From NCBI GenBank assembly GCA_037833965.1, contig AP031355.1, positions 29,413,501-29,477,500 of the forward strand: a DNA stretch of 64,000 nucleotides, given 5' to 3'. The notes under the pieces were generated by a model. That model had not been told where the DNA came from. It saw nothing but the letters and a program-made list of their open reading frames with translations, and made no database searches. Shown here piece by piece: positions 12,133 to 24,900 of the stretch. Positions within the stretch are counted from its first letter, which is position 1. Each line of letters begins with the position of its first letter. Source of the stretch: Marchantia polymorpha subsp. ruderalis (Eukaryota; Streptophyta; Marchantiopsida; Marchantiales; Marchantiaceae). Made by a program: the position numbers and the translations under genes.

Positions 12133-15100
12133 ATGGCCGATCCGGAACTGTCAGTTCAAGAATTGAAGAAACAGCTGTTTACCTCACTACAGTGTACGGG
12201 CATACTGGACTCACTTAAGGTTCGACTCTGTGATCTCACTCGAACTTGCATCAAGTAGACGCTTATCCGTCAGAGTTCCTGACTCTGGCAAATTCGTAGG
12301 TCATTAATTCTAACCAAATCTGAATGCAGATGAATCCCAAGCGTCAAACAGTGCTTCCCACTATACTGAATACAATAAGCTGTGTTACTTTGCATCTCCA
12401 ACGCGATGCACTGACTATTTCCCGGTTCGATCTTGCATGAGCAGAGTCAATTGCGGGTTCGCTTGTTGGACCATTTACGTGAGCAGGACGGAACTTTGCT
12501 GCAGAATAAGGATAAGAATAGAAAACCCTCCGTAACCGAGAGGCTTCTCGGTAGTTTGTTCCTGGACTATCTCAATTCTTACGGCTATGCTTTTACACAG
12601 TCCGTTTTCCTTCCGGAGAGCCGGATGGTATCTTGGCCTCCGTATTCCAACCAGGAGATTTTACAGCTGCTGCATTTGGACTCGTCATCAACTTTCAGTC
12701 CTCGGCTGAAATTTGTGAGTTTACGTGAAACAAGAAGGAATTCCCAAAACCTGAGAAGCGAAAATTTTTGAACGTCCTGATGCTACGAAGATGAACGACT
12801 AATAGCTACCGGACCTACTTCGTGTTGACATCCATCGAAACAATATTTTTCCTGTAGTTTTGAGAAGTTCGCCCTTTCAAGGATAACTAATACGAACTGA
12901 CGTTTGCTTCCAGGCTCCTGATGGAAAAGGATGTTTAGTGCAGCAGTTGGTCATGGTGCTCCAAAAGTACTCGTTCCGTATCAAGACGAATGATGCTTCC
13001 ATACAAACTCAAGATCTTGGTACTTTTTCATCCCTTATTTTCAAAGCAAGATCAATAATCCCGTTGAATTGTCCAGTACTGTAAAAAGAATCACATAAAT
13101 TGTCAAAAGCGACTGTAAGTGAAGCTCTATACAGTCAGATTCACATAAAGTGAACTTGCATGATAATGTAAGTGGGAAGTGATTCATAAACTGTGACAGT
13201 AAGGCTCAGATGTAAAGATGTTCCAACTCTTTGCTTCTATTCTTGAATCTGCTTCTTGATTCCTTGTAATGTTGAATATCTTTTGCCTTCATGCAGACAG
13301 CTGCTTACGACAAATCGATGATGAATGCTACACAAAGCAAGAAGCAGAAAGACAGCTTGCTCTCTGCTCCCTTGAGGATCGATTCAATGCTTTTCGCAAG
13401 GAATTCGAAACTCGTGTGAACTCTGAAGTCGCCTTCCAGGTCTAGGTTTGGACCCGTAGTTCTCGAATATTTCAAGGACAAGTATAACGAAGCGTTCGTG
13501 AAGCTCTGCAGTCACTAATTATTTGACATGCTTGAATCTCATAGCAAAGAAATTATCTATTTGAATCTAATTACGAGAAAAAGGAAGAACTTCTCCCGAT
13601 GGTTCTCGCACTGCGTGCCTTGAACCTTTCTAAAACTGTTCCATCAACATAATTTACTTACATTGCGTACTGTTAAACCTGCAAACCACAGATACTGCGG
13701 ACCATGGACATTATTGAAGGACTTCTTTGAAAGCTTGTCAAGATGAGTTCTGCTTTTATTCAGTATATGAGGACGCTTCTTAAAGTCTTGGAGAATACTC
13801 ACTGTACAGGTCAATCGCGTCCGAGAGTATGAAACCAATGCTTTGCGAATGGAGGAGGCATGCCGTTACCGCAGGTACTCTCTTTCATAATCATGAACAT
13901 CAGTGCACATAATGTACACAACTTTTAGAGGACTATCTTTCTACGTCCTGATCATGAACGACAGGTAGGAATGAATGTAAGACAACAGATGGACATACCA
14001 AAATACACCAAAAAAGCCCAGAAGCGCGCAGACATATTCTACCTGGCCGTATTGTAATGTCTAACCTGACAGATTTTTTAGCATCCTCTGCATCTTAGCC
14101 GAATGAAACTTCACTCAACACCTTAGGGCGTGCAGGCAGCTATCCAGAGATCGGGAGGAGTTAGAGGAGCTCCATAAGGCTAGATTGGAGCGAATTCGTG
14201 AGAGGGAAGAGTCGTTGATGGAGCGATTGCTCGTCAAGGAAAAGGTCTCTAAGAGCGATCCACTAAGTTCACCAATCGACTCACTAAAGAGTTGGAATGT
14301 TCGCTTCGAGTAATCTGTTGTCGGACCAGGAGAAGTAAACCATGTTTTCCTCGTGGTTTTGATCATGACAAACTCATGGTTTCTTCATTCTGCTGGATTT
14401 CCGGTTCCTACACATGCAGAGAATCTGATCGGCACTTAGATGCATCCAACATCCGTGATCCTTTCAGTGCAGGCAATCGAAGCTTCAGCATATGAGCAGC
14501 GTCAGAAACTGCTAGCGGATATCACGAACTTCCGAGACAGAGCAGAGAAGCTCCAAGGAAGAGAAGAGTTGCAAGTAATGTATTTCCTCACTTTGATTCA
14601 TGCTTCTATTTCCTCCTTGTGGAATCAGAACTATCTATTGGAAATGTTAAGCCATTACGAAGTTACACCCAGTAATTGATAGATTACCAGACCAATGAAA
14701 TATACATTAAGAAAATGATAAGCTATTTTGAACAAATATTACGTAGCCATTGGTTGATAAATGAGTAAAATGAAATATACATGAAGAATATGATAAGCGA
14801 ATTACAAATTGAAATAGTTATACAAATCTTAATGTAATCTTAGTCTTAGTAATTTGTAAATATTATTTGAACATAATATTGATCTCCCATTTCTTTATGG
14901 TTTTAGCACCAAATTAGTAATTGATGATACTAACATTTTATGAGAACCGAGTTATGTAGCATTAAGAGTAAATGCTAGTAAAGATTTCGACCATATTCGA
15001 GTACTATTGTACTTTATTCTTGAGTAGGGTTTGGAAGCCATAAGCCAACTTCAGGTAAGTTTTATTTAGTCATGAACTATGTATGAAATCAGCTATGAAC

Positions 15101-18100
15101 TTGTTTATATTGCTTGCACATAATTCAAAATATGAAACTTGCAAAGTCAATCACTCTGGTATTGATCACAACTTTGAGGGATGGAATGATGAAAATGAGG
15201 TTGAAAAGTAGCACTTTGGCTGAATATCAAGTTAGAGCCAAGCCAAGTGTTCCATTAGTCCTCTTGAGGGTTAAAGGAGTGGTATCAAGCTATAATTAAT
15301 CCATCAGAGTCAATGAGAGTAAATGGTAGCATTAGACAATGCTGGAGGTATTTGGAGAATATATCCCAATCAAATACTTCAAAAGAGTTCAAAACATCAA
15401 AACAATATACGACAAAAAGTACGAATAAACTGTTGTCCATATTTGAATTGAACTCAAGCCTGAACTACGTGATGCCAACAACAGTATAGGCTTATAAAGA
15501 CGACGTTGCGCTTGTTGAATCCAGTTACGGCGAGAGGAGAAGCTTGACGAACATGAAAAGTATCTGAAGATGAGGGAGGAGGACATCAATCACTTGCGAG
15601 AAACTCTCTACGCCCGGGTTGATGAAAGTGCCCAAATGTGCGTCCTGACCAGGCTCAGTGATGAGTGATCAGAGCACTCGTTCACGCGGTTCACCCAAAT
15701 ATTTCATCCTCTCGTAATGAGATGATCTTGTACTAGTCTACTTTAAGCGCTTCCAGACATACTGTATATGCTAAGTACTCGACGATACTTAAAATTTGTC
15801 CTGCCAAATCTTCAAACTTCAAGTTCAGCAGTGTGCTTAGTGCCTTCCTGATTTGCTATTCAAATCTTGGCGTGCACGCTTCATGATGGCTGGTTTTGAT
15901 CGAGACAGGAGATTGAAGGAGTTAGAGGATCAATATCGGAGCAAAAACGAGCTGCTGCAGACGGATCGGGGTCACATGGAAGGTAACGGAACTAAGTTCA
16001 TGGAGATAGAGTTGTAGCATTCCAGTGCTAGTGCGGTTGAAGCAAGTTTTGCGCTTGGCTGCTGAAGCAATTATCAGCGGAGTAGAAGGAGAATGATTTG
16101 CTTTTCCACGTACATATATTGTGCATTCAGTAGCTTGGTTATTTTGTTATATATCTGAGCCTTATGGTGAACATTCTCATCAGCAAAATGGGCGGAATTC
16201 GCTGAAGAGAAAGCGAGGATGGCGAATGAGTTGAGAGCAGCAAAGATTGACAAAGAGCTCGTGATTTCCTTGCACGAGCGCCTCGCACGGGAAGGTGAAG
16301 AACGACAGTTCCTACTGGAAAAAATCGAGAACGTGAGATTCTTTTGAAAACATCTCCACCTGTTCCTATATTTGAGAAAGAGAGAAAGAGCATGCATGCA
16401 ACAGGCGTACTTTCAGAATGAATGTCTTTACGTGCATACATATATCCATGACGGGCTGGAAGAATTGCAGCTCAAAGCCTTTCGTACATGTTATCAGCAC
16501 TCACACGAACATTTGCAGTAGGCAGGCTGTAGGACCGATATCAGAGAGCCCTCGTCACGTTGGTAGTTTTATCGCCAAATCTACGTCGTACAGACAATTA
16601 TATCCAGTGTGAACTATCCCGTCTTGGATGCTGAATGGACTCTGAGAAGGCGAGGGAGACTATCTAAACACAGTGAGAGGGGAAGTTGAGAGTTGTCCTT
16701 GCGGGTCTAGATGGGAGATCAAATCAGGGCTCCTTGACTCTGTGATGCTGGCAGATACTGACCTCCGGGAATAACTGGACTGGGAGGAAGCAGTCACAAA
16801 CCCATCCGAAGCGACAGTGCACCGCTATTCTTTTATATTCAGGCACCATATCCGAGCAGTTTTTTGTGTGTCTTGGGACATGACTTATTCTAAGTTTTTC
16901 CCTACGAACTTGAATAAGGCATATCCCAAGACAAGCCATAGCCTGGAGATGAGTGAAAGTATTGTCGAGGGCTTATATTATGGTCATTCAGTAACTGCAA
17001 CAATGGCTAGTTCTTGATTCTGGTTTTCTGATGACGTGTCTGAGATAATAGTTCTGCAAGAGTTTTCTCGCGCGAGGTGTCGGAACTGATACACTTAAGT
17101 TCTGTGTCGAAGATGTACATCAGATCTGTCAGGAGCAAAGTCGGAAGTGGAATCTGGAACAGAAAAAGATGCAGAAGACCATCAAGAAACTTGAGGCGGA
17201 GATAAAAAATGCAGTAAGCTACTTAACATTTTGAAAGCAAAGACTATACAGAATCATGACAAAGTTGTATAAGTGATGTACTTTCTTGTATTTTGACTAC
17301 CACTATGGTATACTTGCATACAATGCATTTTTAACTTGTACCAAGTTTAGCTAGATGGCAGCGGATTCACTGCTTGGATGGTCTCCTCCAATGATCGTGA
17401 CGAGACCACTCATCAGAGATGGTACTAGTGTGTAACTGGGAACAAAAAGACCAATTGATTCTTATGCAGATAAACTCGGCTGCTCCTCAATGCTTTCAGT
17501 AACATTTACTGCAAATGGTAGGGTGAGCTAGGAAAAGTTGTCTTGAACTTGCTATTGAAATACTCAGTATTGAACAAATGTGCCCAGCTGGAAGAAAAAG
17601 AAGTAGCAATTCGAAGTCGGAAAGCACTCCAGGTAGAGCTTAGGCTTAGCGAAAGTGAGCTGCTGGATACGGTGACTCTGCTGAAGAAGACTCAACACGG
17701 TAACGATAATTTGTGGCCTTTCATTAAGGCCACAAAAGATTATTTTTATCAAAATCTGATTTGAAAGATTGTTAAACGATAGCAATATATGAAGTCGGAA
17801 AAAGTCAGGTAGTTTTTAATTTGATCAAAGCTGAAAATATATCGATGCAGATGCTTGAGTTGTAATATTGGCGATTCATAACATTTTCCACCTTGGCCGT
17901 CCTGTACAACCATCTCCCATTGAATTGCCTCTTCTACAGGATTGGACGGAAGCTAATCGAACTCCACTGATTTTTTTCATGTGTTCAGCCTTGGAATTGG
18001 AACGGCTCCACCACTATTCGCTGCGCTCACAGATTGCGACCCACATGTGTTCCAGGTATTCTCCCTATGCCAAAATCAAACGAAGTGGACATTTACGTAT

Positions 18101-20495
18101 GTGTACACGCAACAATGTTCATTGACAGAAAACATATCGATTGATTGAAGTGGTCATGCTACAAAAGTTGACACAAATTCACCACTCCCGGGCTCCTGGA
18201 TTTGACCTGCTAGCCCAGGTAGAATGAGAAATTAATAACCTGAACCTCATCAGTTATGGCCTCTCTGATGTTAAACTCGAAAGAAACGCTTTGTGAGAAT
18301 GCTCCTCGATGTGGTTCTGTGCTGACAGCCAGGATAAGTTGCAAGAAAATCAAATAGTTACCAGCCTGACGAACCCTCAAGGTGTGGATATATCTGGAGC
18401 AGTCGCGTTGAACTCCTGTAATCCTGGAGGTGGTTTGAGAATTTCACAGTCAGTGAGCTCTTTAGAAGGGGTACGTCGTCGTTATAGCCTTCAGACACAT
18501 TTATGCACGCCTCGTATCAATCTGATGTTATTTGTGATCTGCTATCGTTTTGTACAAAACGGCTGGGCTGGGCTCTGCAGTACAGTTTGACTCCAGTAGA
18601 ATCTCTAAGGATTTCTTTCACTTTGCCAGGAACCAAGCGAGAAATTAAAGAAGAGTTTTGCTGAAATGGTAGCGCGACACCTCAGTCCGTGTGAAAACAC
18701 CATCCGAGCCAAAGTTTGTTCCCTAACTCAGACTTGGCCCGACTCAGATAAAACTGTCCTGACCCAAGAAGCTAACATTACAAGCAACCTTTCTCCCTGT
18801 GAGAGGAATACTGAGAAAGTTCGAATGCATCAAGAAGACAATCGCGAGATTGCTGGAAAAAAGACTAGTTTAAATTATCCACGTGGCGAGGGAGGAGATT
18901 CAAGTGGTACAAACATCTGTTCATCATCTTCCGACAAAAAGCAGATGAGGATGCCAGGCGCCCAAAAAGTGGAAAAAACAAGTAAATCTTGCAAAGAGAG
19001 AGCTGACAAGGATTACCTCGATTCAAACACATCTGAAAGTGATTCTTTGACATCGAGAAAATCTAAAGGAGCACAGAAGAGTCTACTTCCACCACATAAT
19101 TCAAAGAAAGCACATGAGGCAAATCAGCAGACTCCAAGTTCGACACCTTGGGAGACAAACCAGATCAGTACCAACTACTTCTTGATGGGTGCCACGTCCT
19201 TAAAGAGCAGTACTTCTTCTTTGGAGTTTAAGATGATAGGGAAGGCAGTAAAGTTATCAACGTCTGTCGATTCCGATCACAATGAGAGAAGGCACACAGA
19301 AGTATACGAGACCAAGTTCCAGCAAAACATTCAGAAGAAAAGTGCAGAAGCTGACAGGGATCCGGAAAAATGGACCAAAGAAGCTCCGGAGTTTCAAGAC
19401 CGATCTCTTCGTTTACTGAGGATTCAAGAACTCCAAACGAAAGATCAATTCGTGTCTGAAGGCGATCAATTTTCTGAGGCCACATTCAGTGGAGAAATTT
19501 CAGTTGCTGGGCGGGAGAACTTAAGAGGAGCAGAGTTTGGAGAGCAAAGAGAGGTAAATAATATGAGAACTGCAGAGAAGGAAAGACTGATGGCATATAA
19601 CGGGACAATGGAATCATCTGGTCAAAGTCACCGCGACAAAACTAGACAAGCCTTCTCGGAGCAGCAGAAAGTAAGTCCGTTTTCTGATGCGGACACTCAA
19701 AAAGGTGTTGCAAGTTTCGAGCAAAGTAGACTCCCTGAATCTTCTCGTGGCGAATCGTCACAAAATCTGGGCAGGGAGTCAAATCCTTATGGACTGTCTC
19801 CCTCGGTTGTTGAAGATTTGAAAAGGTTTAGTCAGCAATTAGAGTTCAATAGGAATTTGATGGCGATAAACAAGCACAACGACACTGACGTCATAGAACC
19901 AAGGATAGGCATATCAGGTAGCAGTATGCAGCAACATTCCAGAGTAAACAACGATACAGAACCGGAATTTTCGACTATCAAACAGGTCCTTGGTGAAAGA
20001 ACTTTGCGGGATCGTGTGAATCCAAAGTACGATCCGGTTGTTCCAGCAGATCAGAGAGAGAATGTTGCAGAACTTCGATCTTTTGCTCCTAGTCACTCCA
20101 GAGGCCAAGATCTTCCGGTGAAGGTTGTCTCTCCAAAAGGATCCACACAAAAGACGGAACAAGGGGAAGGAGCAGATTCCGAGGAAAGTTGCAGCAATCC
20201 GAAAGTGAGAGCTCCAGCAGTGAGAAATACACCAGAATATTCGGGCACTCCAAGGATTGCTCCAGAAGCTGGCGATAACTTGCAGGAAGTATCCCATGCT
20301 GCTGAACAGGTTACACAGCGGTGGGATGTGCAGTCGGAACAAGGAAGTCACAACCCTGAAGAGGAAACCATGGAATGGATTGATGATTATGCTACGGGTG
20401 ACAATGATCATTATTTGGATCACAGTGATGCATTCAGTGTTCCTGAGAGCAGCAACACTCCATCTAATGACAGTGCAGCTGCATGCTCCTCTTGA
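12133..20495 (+). CDS. OFD1: OFD1-like centriole/basal-body protein
   Basis: Sixteen exons join in one frame of about 1197 codons: 12133-12219, 12445-12714, 12914-13019, 13297-13439, 13810-13874, 14127-14244, 14473-14574, 15028-15054 (27-nt microexon), 15525-15637, 15909-15982, 16184-16332, 17061-17213, 17588-17699, 17989-18055, 18329-18470, 18630-20495. The N-terminus ELKKQLFTSLQCTGILDSLK and the LisH motif (LFLDYLNSYGYAFTQSVFLPES, about residues 60-95) follow the animal OFD1 order. Long charged coiled coils come next (roughly residues 130-530). The last exon encodes about 620 residues, rich in Ser, Glu, Gln and Asn and probably disordered. OFD1 acts at centriole distal ends and centriolar satellites, so here it would serve sperm basal bodies. 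Exon 12 may start at 17133 instead, since both starts keep frame. An in-frame ATG at 12112 is possible. Human OFD1 is about 1010 residues. Confidence 0.87.
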
Positions 20496-20827
20496 TCCTT
20501 GGTATTCCCAACAATTCTATTTCATTCGAACTTCGTTCAAAGTTATAACGGAAGGCCAAGTTTCTGATTCACTGCATATTTCTGTCAGAGACAAAATTAC
20601 ACCGACCTCGACGTCATTCTCAGCAATAACCATTTGAACCTAATCTAAAGACTGAGGGAGTAGTATTCGTGACATAAAGGTGTCGGTAAACAACCCCTGC
20701 TCATTGAGAGAGCTAGCTTCCTTTCTGTGACATGTAGTGGGATTGGGTTACACTGAACAACGCCTTGCCACCAAGCGATGGTTGTTATCTCAACGAGTTA
20801 ACAAATGTAGTGGACCAGATCTCAGTC

Positions 20828-21712
20828 CTACGCCTTCTGATCGAGCTGCTTCAGCTTCTCATCCATCGAAACCTGCTCTTCGTGCAGTCGACGAGCCTTC
20901 TTATCAGCTGACGCCATCAAAATCCCTGAAATAGGCAATGGGTATTTAAATTAGAGAAAGTGCTCCAAGACTTTGAGTGGGACGGGCGAAACAGTTGCAA
21001 TATCAGAGCAGAAAGAGATTGGTACGACAAGGATGGTCGAGCTGCTGGTAGTGCGGACGTAGCTCCGGTCGTCGCTTTGATTTTCGGTTGCAAACTCATA
21101 TTTCATCTATTTGTTCAAAAAGTTTAAGCTCAGGGATTAAAGTCACTCACGGTGTCTACCGAGAATCTTGGCTCTTGCTGCACACGGAATGGCAACAGTC
21201 CGCGTGATGGTCGGCTAAACTCCAGTGATCCGAAATCCTCTAAACTCCAGAAGTTTCTTAAGCTTTTGCAGATCTCATTTCGAAACGATCATCTATGTCT
21301 TTCTAAAAACCTAACTTTCTCACAATTCTCTCCTTCAGGGACATGAGAGTGAAAACCGACCACCACTGTAGGACATGCCCTGTCTCAATTTGGATCTAAT
21401 CGTATTTGGATCAATTTTCGATCCCAAAGTACCTTTCTTACCCTGTGCTCTGATCCATTTCGATTCGAATGACCTGATAACAGTTTCCCGGGGAAAATCC
21501 AGGTCTTTACATCCAGAGATGACCAGGAACCATAAATTAGAGCACAGAGAACTCTACAGATTACAGAAGGAGAAGCATCAACTCTCCATAGATCTCCCTT
21601 GGGAAATTGAATTCTTGTCTCAGGATGAATTATAGATCTTACCTCCAAGTGTACCTATGGCACAAAGCATGAGAAGTCGCATCGTTCGCGTCTCCGACCC
21701 CATTCCACTCAT
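20828..21712 (-). CDS. 55-residue single-pass membrane protein, two exons
   Basis: Exon 1 (21712-21643) and exon 2 (20925-20828) join at a phase-1 GT-AG intron of 717 bp and give exactly 56 codons including TAG. Residues about 9-28 (TMRLLMLCAIGTLGGILMAS) form one hydrophobic segment that is completed only across the splice junction. The remaining 27 residues are charged and helical (KKARRLHEEQ, EKLKQLDQKA), suggesting a short coiled coil. The family is not recognised. The size and shape resemble small mitochondrial or ER inner-membrane assembly proteins, but that is inference. The upstream region carries plant telo-boxes, often seen in front of housekeeping and translation or mitochondrial genes. 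The gene is divergent from the SETD6-like gene and convergent with OFD1, 333 bp from its stop. Confidence 0.7.
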
Positions 21713-21990
21713 CTTCGCGAAGATTGACAGCTTCGAATGTCTGCAAGTGTAATTGAAGTCAACCCTAACCCTAGCTCGGTAAGACAATGCTCCAGGCTTC
21801 AAAACCCACGGGCCAGTTTGATGCTGAACCGGTAATGCTGGGGTTTAGGGCTCAGCTGAGCTAGGGAGCATGCGCTGAGGCCTCTCGGATTCTGTCACAG
21901 TAAGACGTTTAAAAGAGCACGGTTCTTATAAATAAGCTACCTCAAAGCACAGATTGCTGAGGAACGTGCGCCTGCCTTTGACTGGGGCAG
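21713..21990. promoter_or_regulatory. 278 bp bidirectional promoter with telo-boxes
   Basis: The interval separates the start codons of the minus-strand 55-residue protein and the plus-strand SETD6-like gene. AACCCTAACCCTAG at 21761-21774 and the reverse-orientation motif GGGTTTAGGG at 21841-21850 are plant telo-box cores. Both initiation contexts are therefore within a few hundred bases of shared cis elements. Confidence 0.6.
21927..21934 (+). promoter_or_regulatory. TATA box for the SETD6-like gene
   Basis: TATAAATA stands 57 bp before the ATG at 21991, consistent with a transcription start near 21960 and a leader of about 30 nt. Confidence 0.45.
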
Positions 21991-24900
21991 ATGGCTAAGC
22001 ATCCCCGTGCAGCATTGGCTTCCAAGCCCAAAAACACAGTGCTCACAAGGTTCTTGCTCTTTCTCTCATCTATCTGACATTGGATCGCTCAGAAAATTGT
22101 ATATTCTGCGTAGGATGGACCTACGCATCTAACGCGTGCACCCCGAGTAGAAATTGAAGCTGCGAAGAGCGCCAACTGGCGTCAATCCTTGATCTAACCC
22201 AGTGATTTACGCACAGGAGAAGTGGAGTGACGAGACGCTATCAGATGAGAGTAGGACGATGAACTACATCGTGCTTCTCACATAGCACGATGTAGCTAAA
22301 GAACAAAGAATTCCTTACACCAGTTGACACGAGAAGGTTTCTTTCTTGCAGGAAATTCCGGACCTTTTTGAGGTGGATGCGCGAAAATGGAATTGAATAT
22401 AGCGACGGCCTGGAGTTTGTACTAGGAGGAAGTGGGTCTGTTGCAGACATAGGAGTGAGAGCTCTTTTCGACATGGAAGAGAATGATTTGATCGCTACGA
22501 TCCCAAAACAGGCGTGTCTCACCGTACAGACCACGGCAGCATCTGAAATATTGGAACAGGTCGAAATTGGAGGAGGATTGGGTCTTGCTGTTGCGCTCAT
22601 GTACGAGATGAGTCTTCAAGAGCGATCCAAATGGTATGGTTACTTGCAGCTGCTGCCAAACGAACAAAAGCTGCCGTTCCTATGGTCGTCAGAGGAAGTT
22701 GACGAGCTTCTTGTTGGGACCGAGCTGCATAAGGTGGGAATCCTGAGGTCTTAAGCTTGCTGTTTTTTCAATTTTCCCGCTGCTTTCACAAGTATTACAG
22801 TGATGTCTGGCAATTCTATTTCAGATTGCAGTTGATGATCAGCTTCTTTAGTAGGATGGTTCGTGAGGTTCTTATGAAGTAGAATGACATCGAAGATTCA
22901 GAAGTTGAAACGTTTCATACACTAATGTACTTGAATCAGTCTAGTGGGCGCATAAAAGTTTTAATTCGTGGACGGGACTTAAGTGTAGTTGGCTTAACGC
23001 AGTTGCAGAAAGCTTGATACTTTCTTAACCTGGTGAATATTTTTTTCTTCTTCTCAGGCATCTCGTTATGGCTTTGTTCGAGGAGATGATTTCCACCTCT
23101 AATAGACTGCTTGCCCCTGTGCCCGTGGGCTCACAATGTAGGCAGGTGATCAAAGAGGACAGGTTGCTTATTGAAGAGGATTGGATGGAGTCCATTGTTC
23201 CTTTAACAGAGAGCAATCCTGCGGAATTTCCGGCGGAATGGTTCACTCTTGACCGCTTTCTTGCTGCCAAGGCTCTCGTGTCGTCCCGGGCATTTGAGGT
23301 GGATGAATACCACGGTTATGGCATGGTTCCTCTGGCTGACTTGTAAGAGCTCTCTCCCGGTTCCTTCAGATTTATGTCACGTATCTGTGAAGAGTCTCGA
23401 ACGAGAGTCTACTGCATGCAAAGGCTTGGAAGTTCACTTTAGGTATGTTTATCATGTATCATGATTTCGTTCTTTTCTTTGCAGATTTAATCACAAGACG
23501 GCAGATGAGGATGTCCATTTCACTTCAGTCGACAGCGATATGGAATCAGAAGCTGATGATGCGGAATCAGAGGTTGAGGAACTCCCGCATGTGGAATCTC
23601 TTCAGAAAGGAAAGATGCAGGCACAAGGAACGAACTTGGAGGCTAGGAAGTCGACAGAGAGGAAGGGGTCCAGATATCTTGATATAGAAGGCCGCCAACT
23701 TGATGTTGATATGAAACAGGAAGGCTCAGTGAAAACTCGACGAAGTAGTCGAAGAATAAATAGAAGTCTCGAGGAAAACGATCAAACTCTTTTGGTCCAC
23801 GAAGCAGACGAATCCACCACATTAGAGGTTGGTCGTAAGCGCAGAAAGAAGCAAGCTCAGATTGTGAAGGATGAGGCAGACATTGGAACTGTAGAGAAAC
23901 CTTTGCGAAAGGCCAACAGGAAAGGCAAGGATCCCCATAGTACAGTGGAGGAGTATGAGTCAACAATTGATGCCAAGGATATAAAAATAGTTGAGGCGGG
24001 TGATAGAAGGAGGGGAACTCACCGGAAAAAGATGGATTTAGAGGTTCAAGAGGCATCTGAGGCTCAGCAGATTGCGAGGAAAAGAGACAAGAAGACAAAG
24101 GTTGAAGAGAAACATGTCAAGTCGGAATCTGACTGCAAAGTTTCTCAGAACAGTAGAAGTAGATCTAAGTTAAAGCACGTGAATGTGCACCAAAACGATG
24201 TGCATAGTGAAGAGAATTATTCAATTAAACGCCAAGAGATCGAAGAGGAAAGGTCGGGGAAAAAGAAGAAAACAAAAGCTGGGACTGAAGTGGTGAACGA
24301 AGTTGAAGTTTCTAGTGAAGTATCATCTCAAGCGTGGGAGGGTACAAGCGAACTTCTGGAGATGATTCTTGTCAAAGATGTCGCAGGAGGCTCTGAGGTA
24401 TGTGATACACCCTCCGTTAGCAGTCATTCACTCTATTTAGTGTCACTTAGTCAAGATTGGATATTGAATATGGAGTTCATTGTAGGTGTTGTCTCTGTAT
24501 ATATGCAATGTCTCTTCACGTTATGTCGATAGATGTGACCGGTTCATGTGACAGTGCAGTGCTTCTCTGAAGACATGCAATAGTAACGACATTTGATTTT
24601 CAACTGTCAACTTTCAACTGATTTTCAACACTTGATTCTCAATTTAAGCGGCTGCTGTAATTCATGAGTATATTCATCAACTGTCATTATTGTTGGCTCC
24701 CTCGCCTGTAGAGAGTTTGGAGCTTGAAATTGACTCTACACTAGCATTTTCTGCTTCTTTCATATAGAAACATTCAATACATGGTGCTGATTAGCTTTGC
24801 GTAGGGCAATGTTTCCGAAACTTGACCACAACCTATGATATTGTGGTTTATGTCTGAGTTTTTTGTTAGTGTCAAAGTAATCAATATTGAAGTGTATTAG

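Noticed and set aside
19914-20423. 169-codon minus-strand ORF
   Set aside because: It is the antisense shadow of the OFD1-like last exon.
21761-21774. Interstitial telomere repeat
   Set aside because: Only two TTAGGG-type units, positioned in a promoter, fitting a telo-box better than telomere healing.
23643-24098. 151-codon minus-strand ORF
   Set aside because: Antisense of the charged insertion in the SETD6-like gene, open only because of biased codons.
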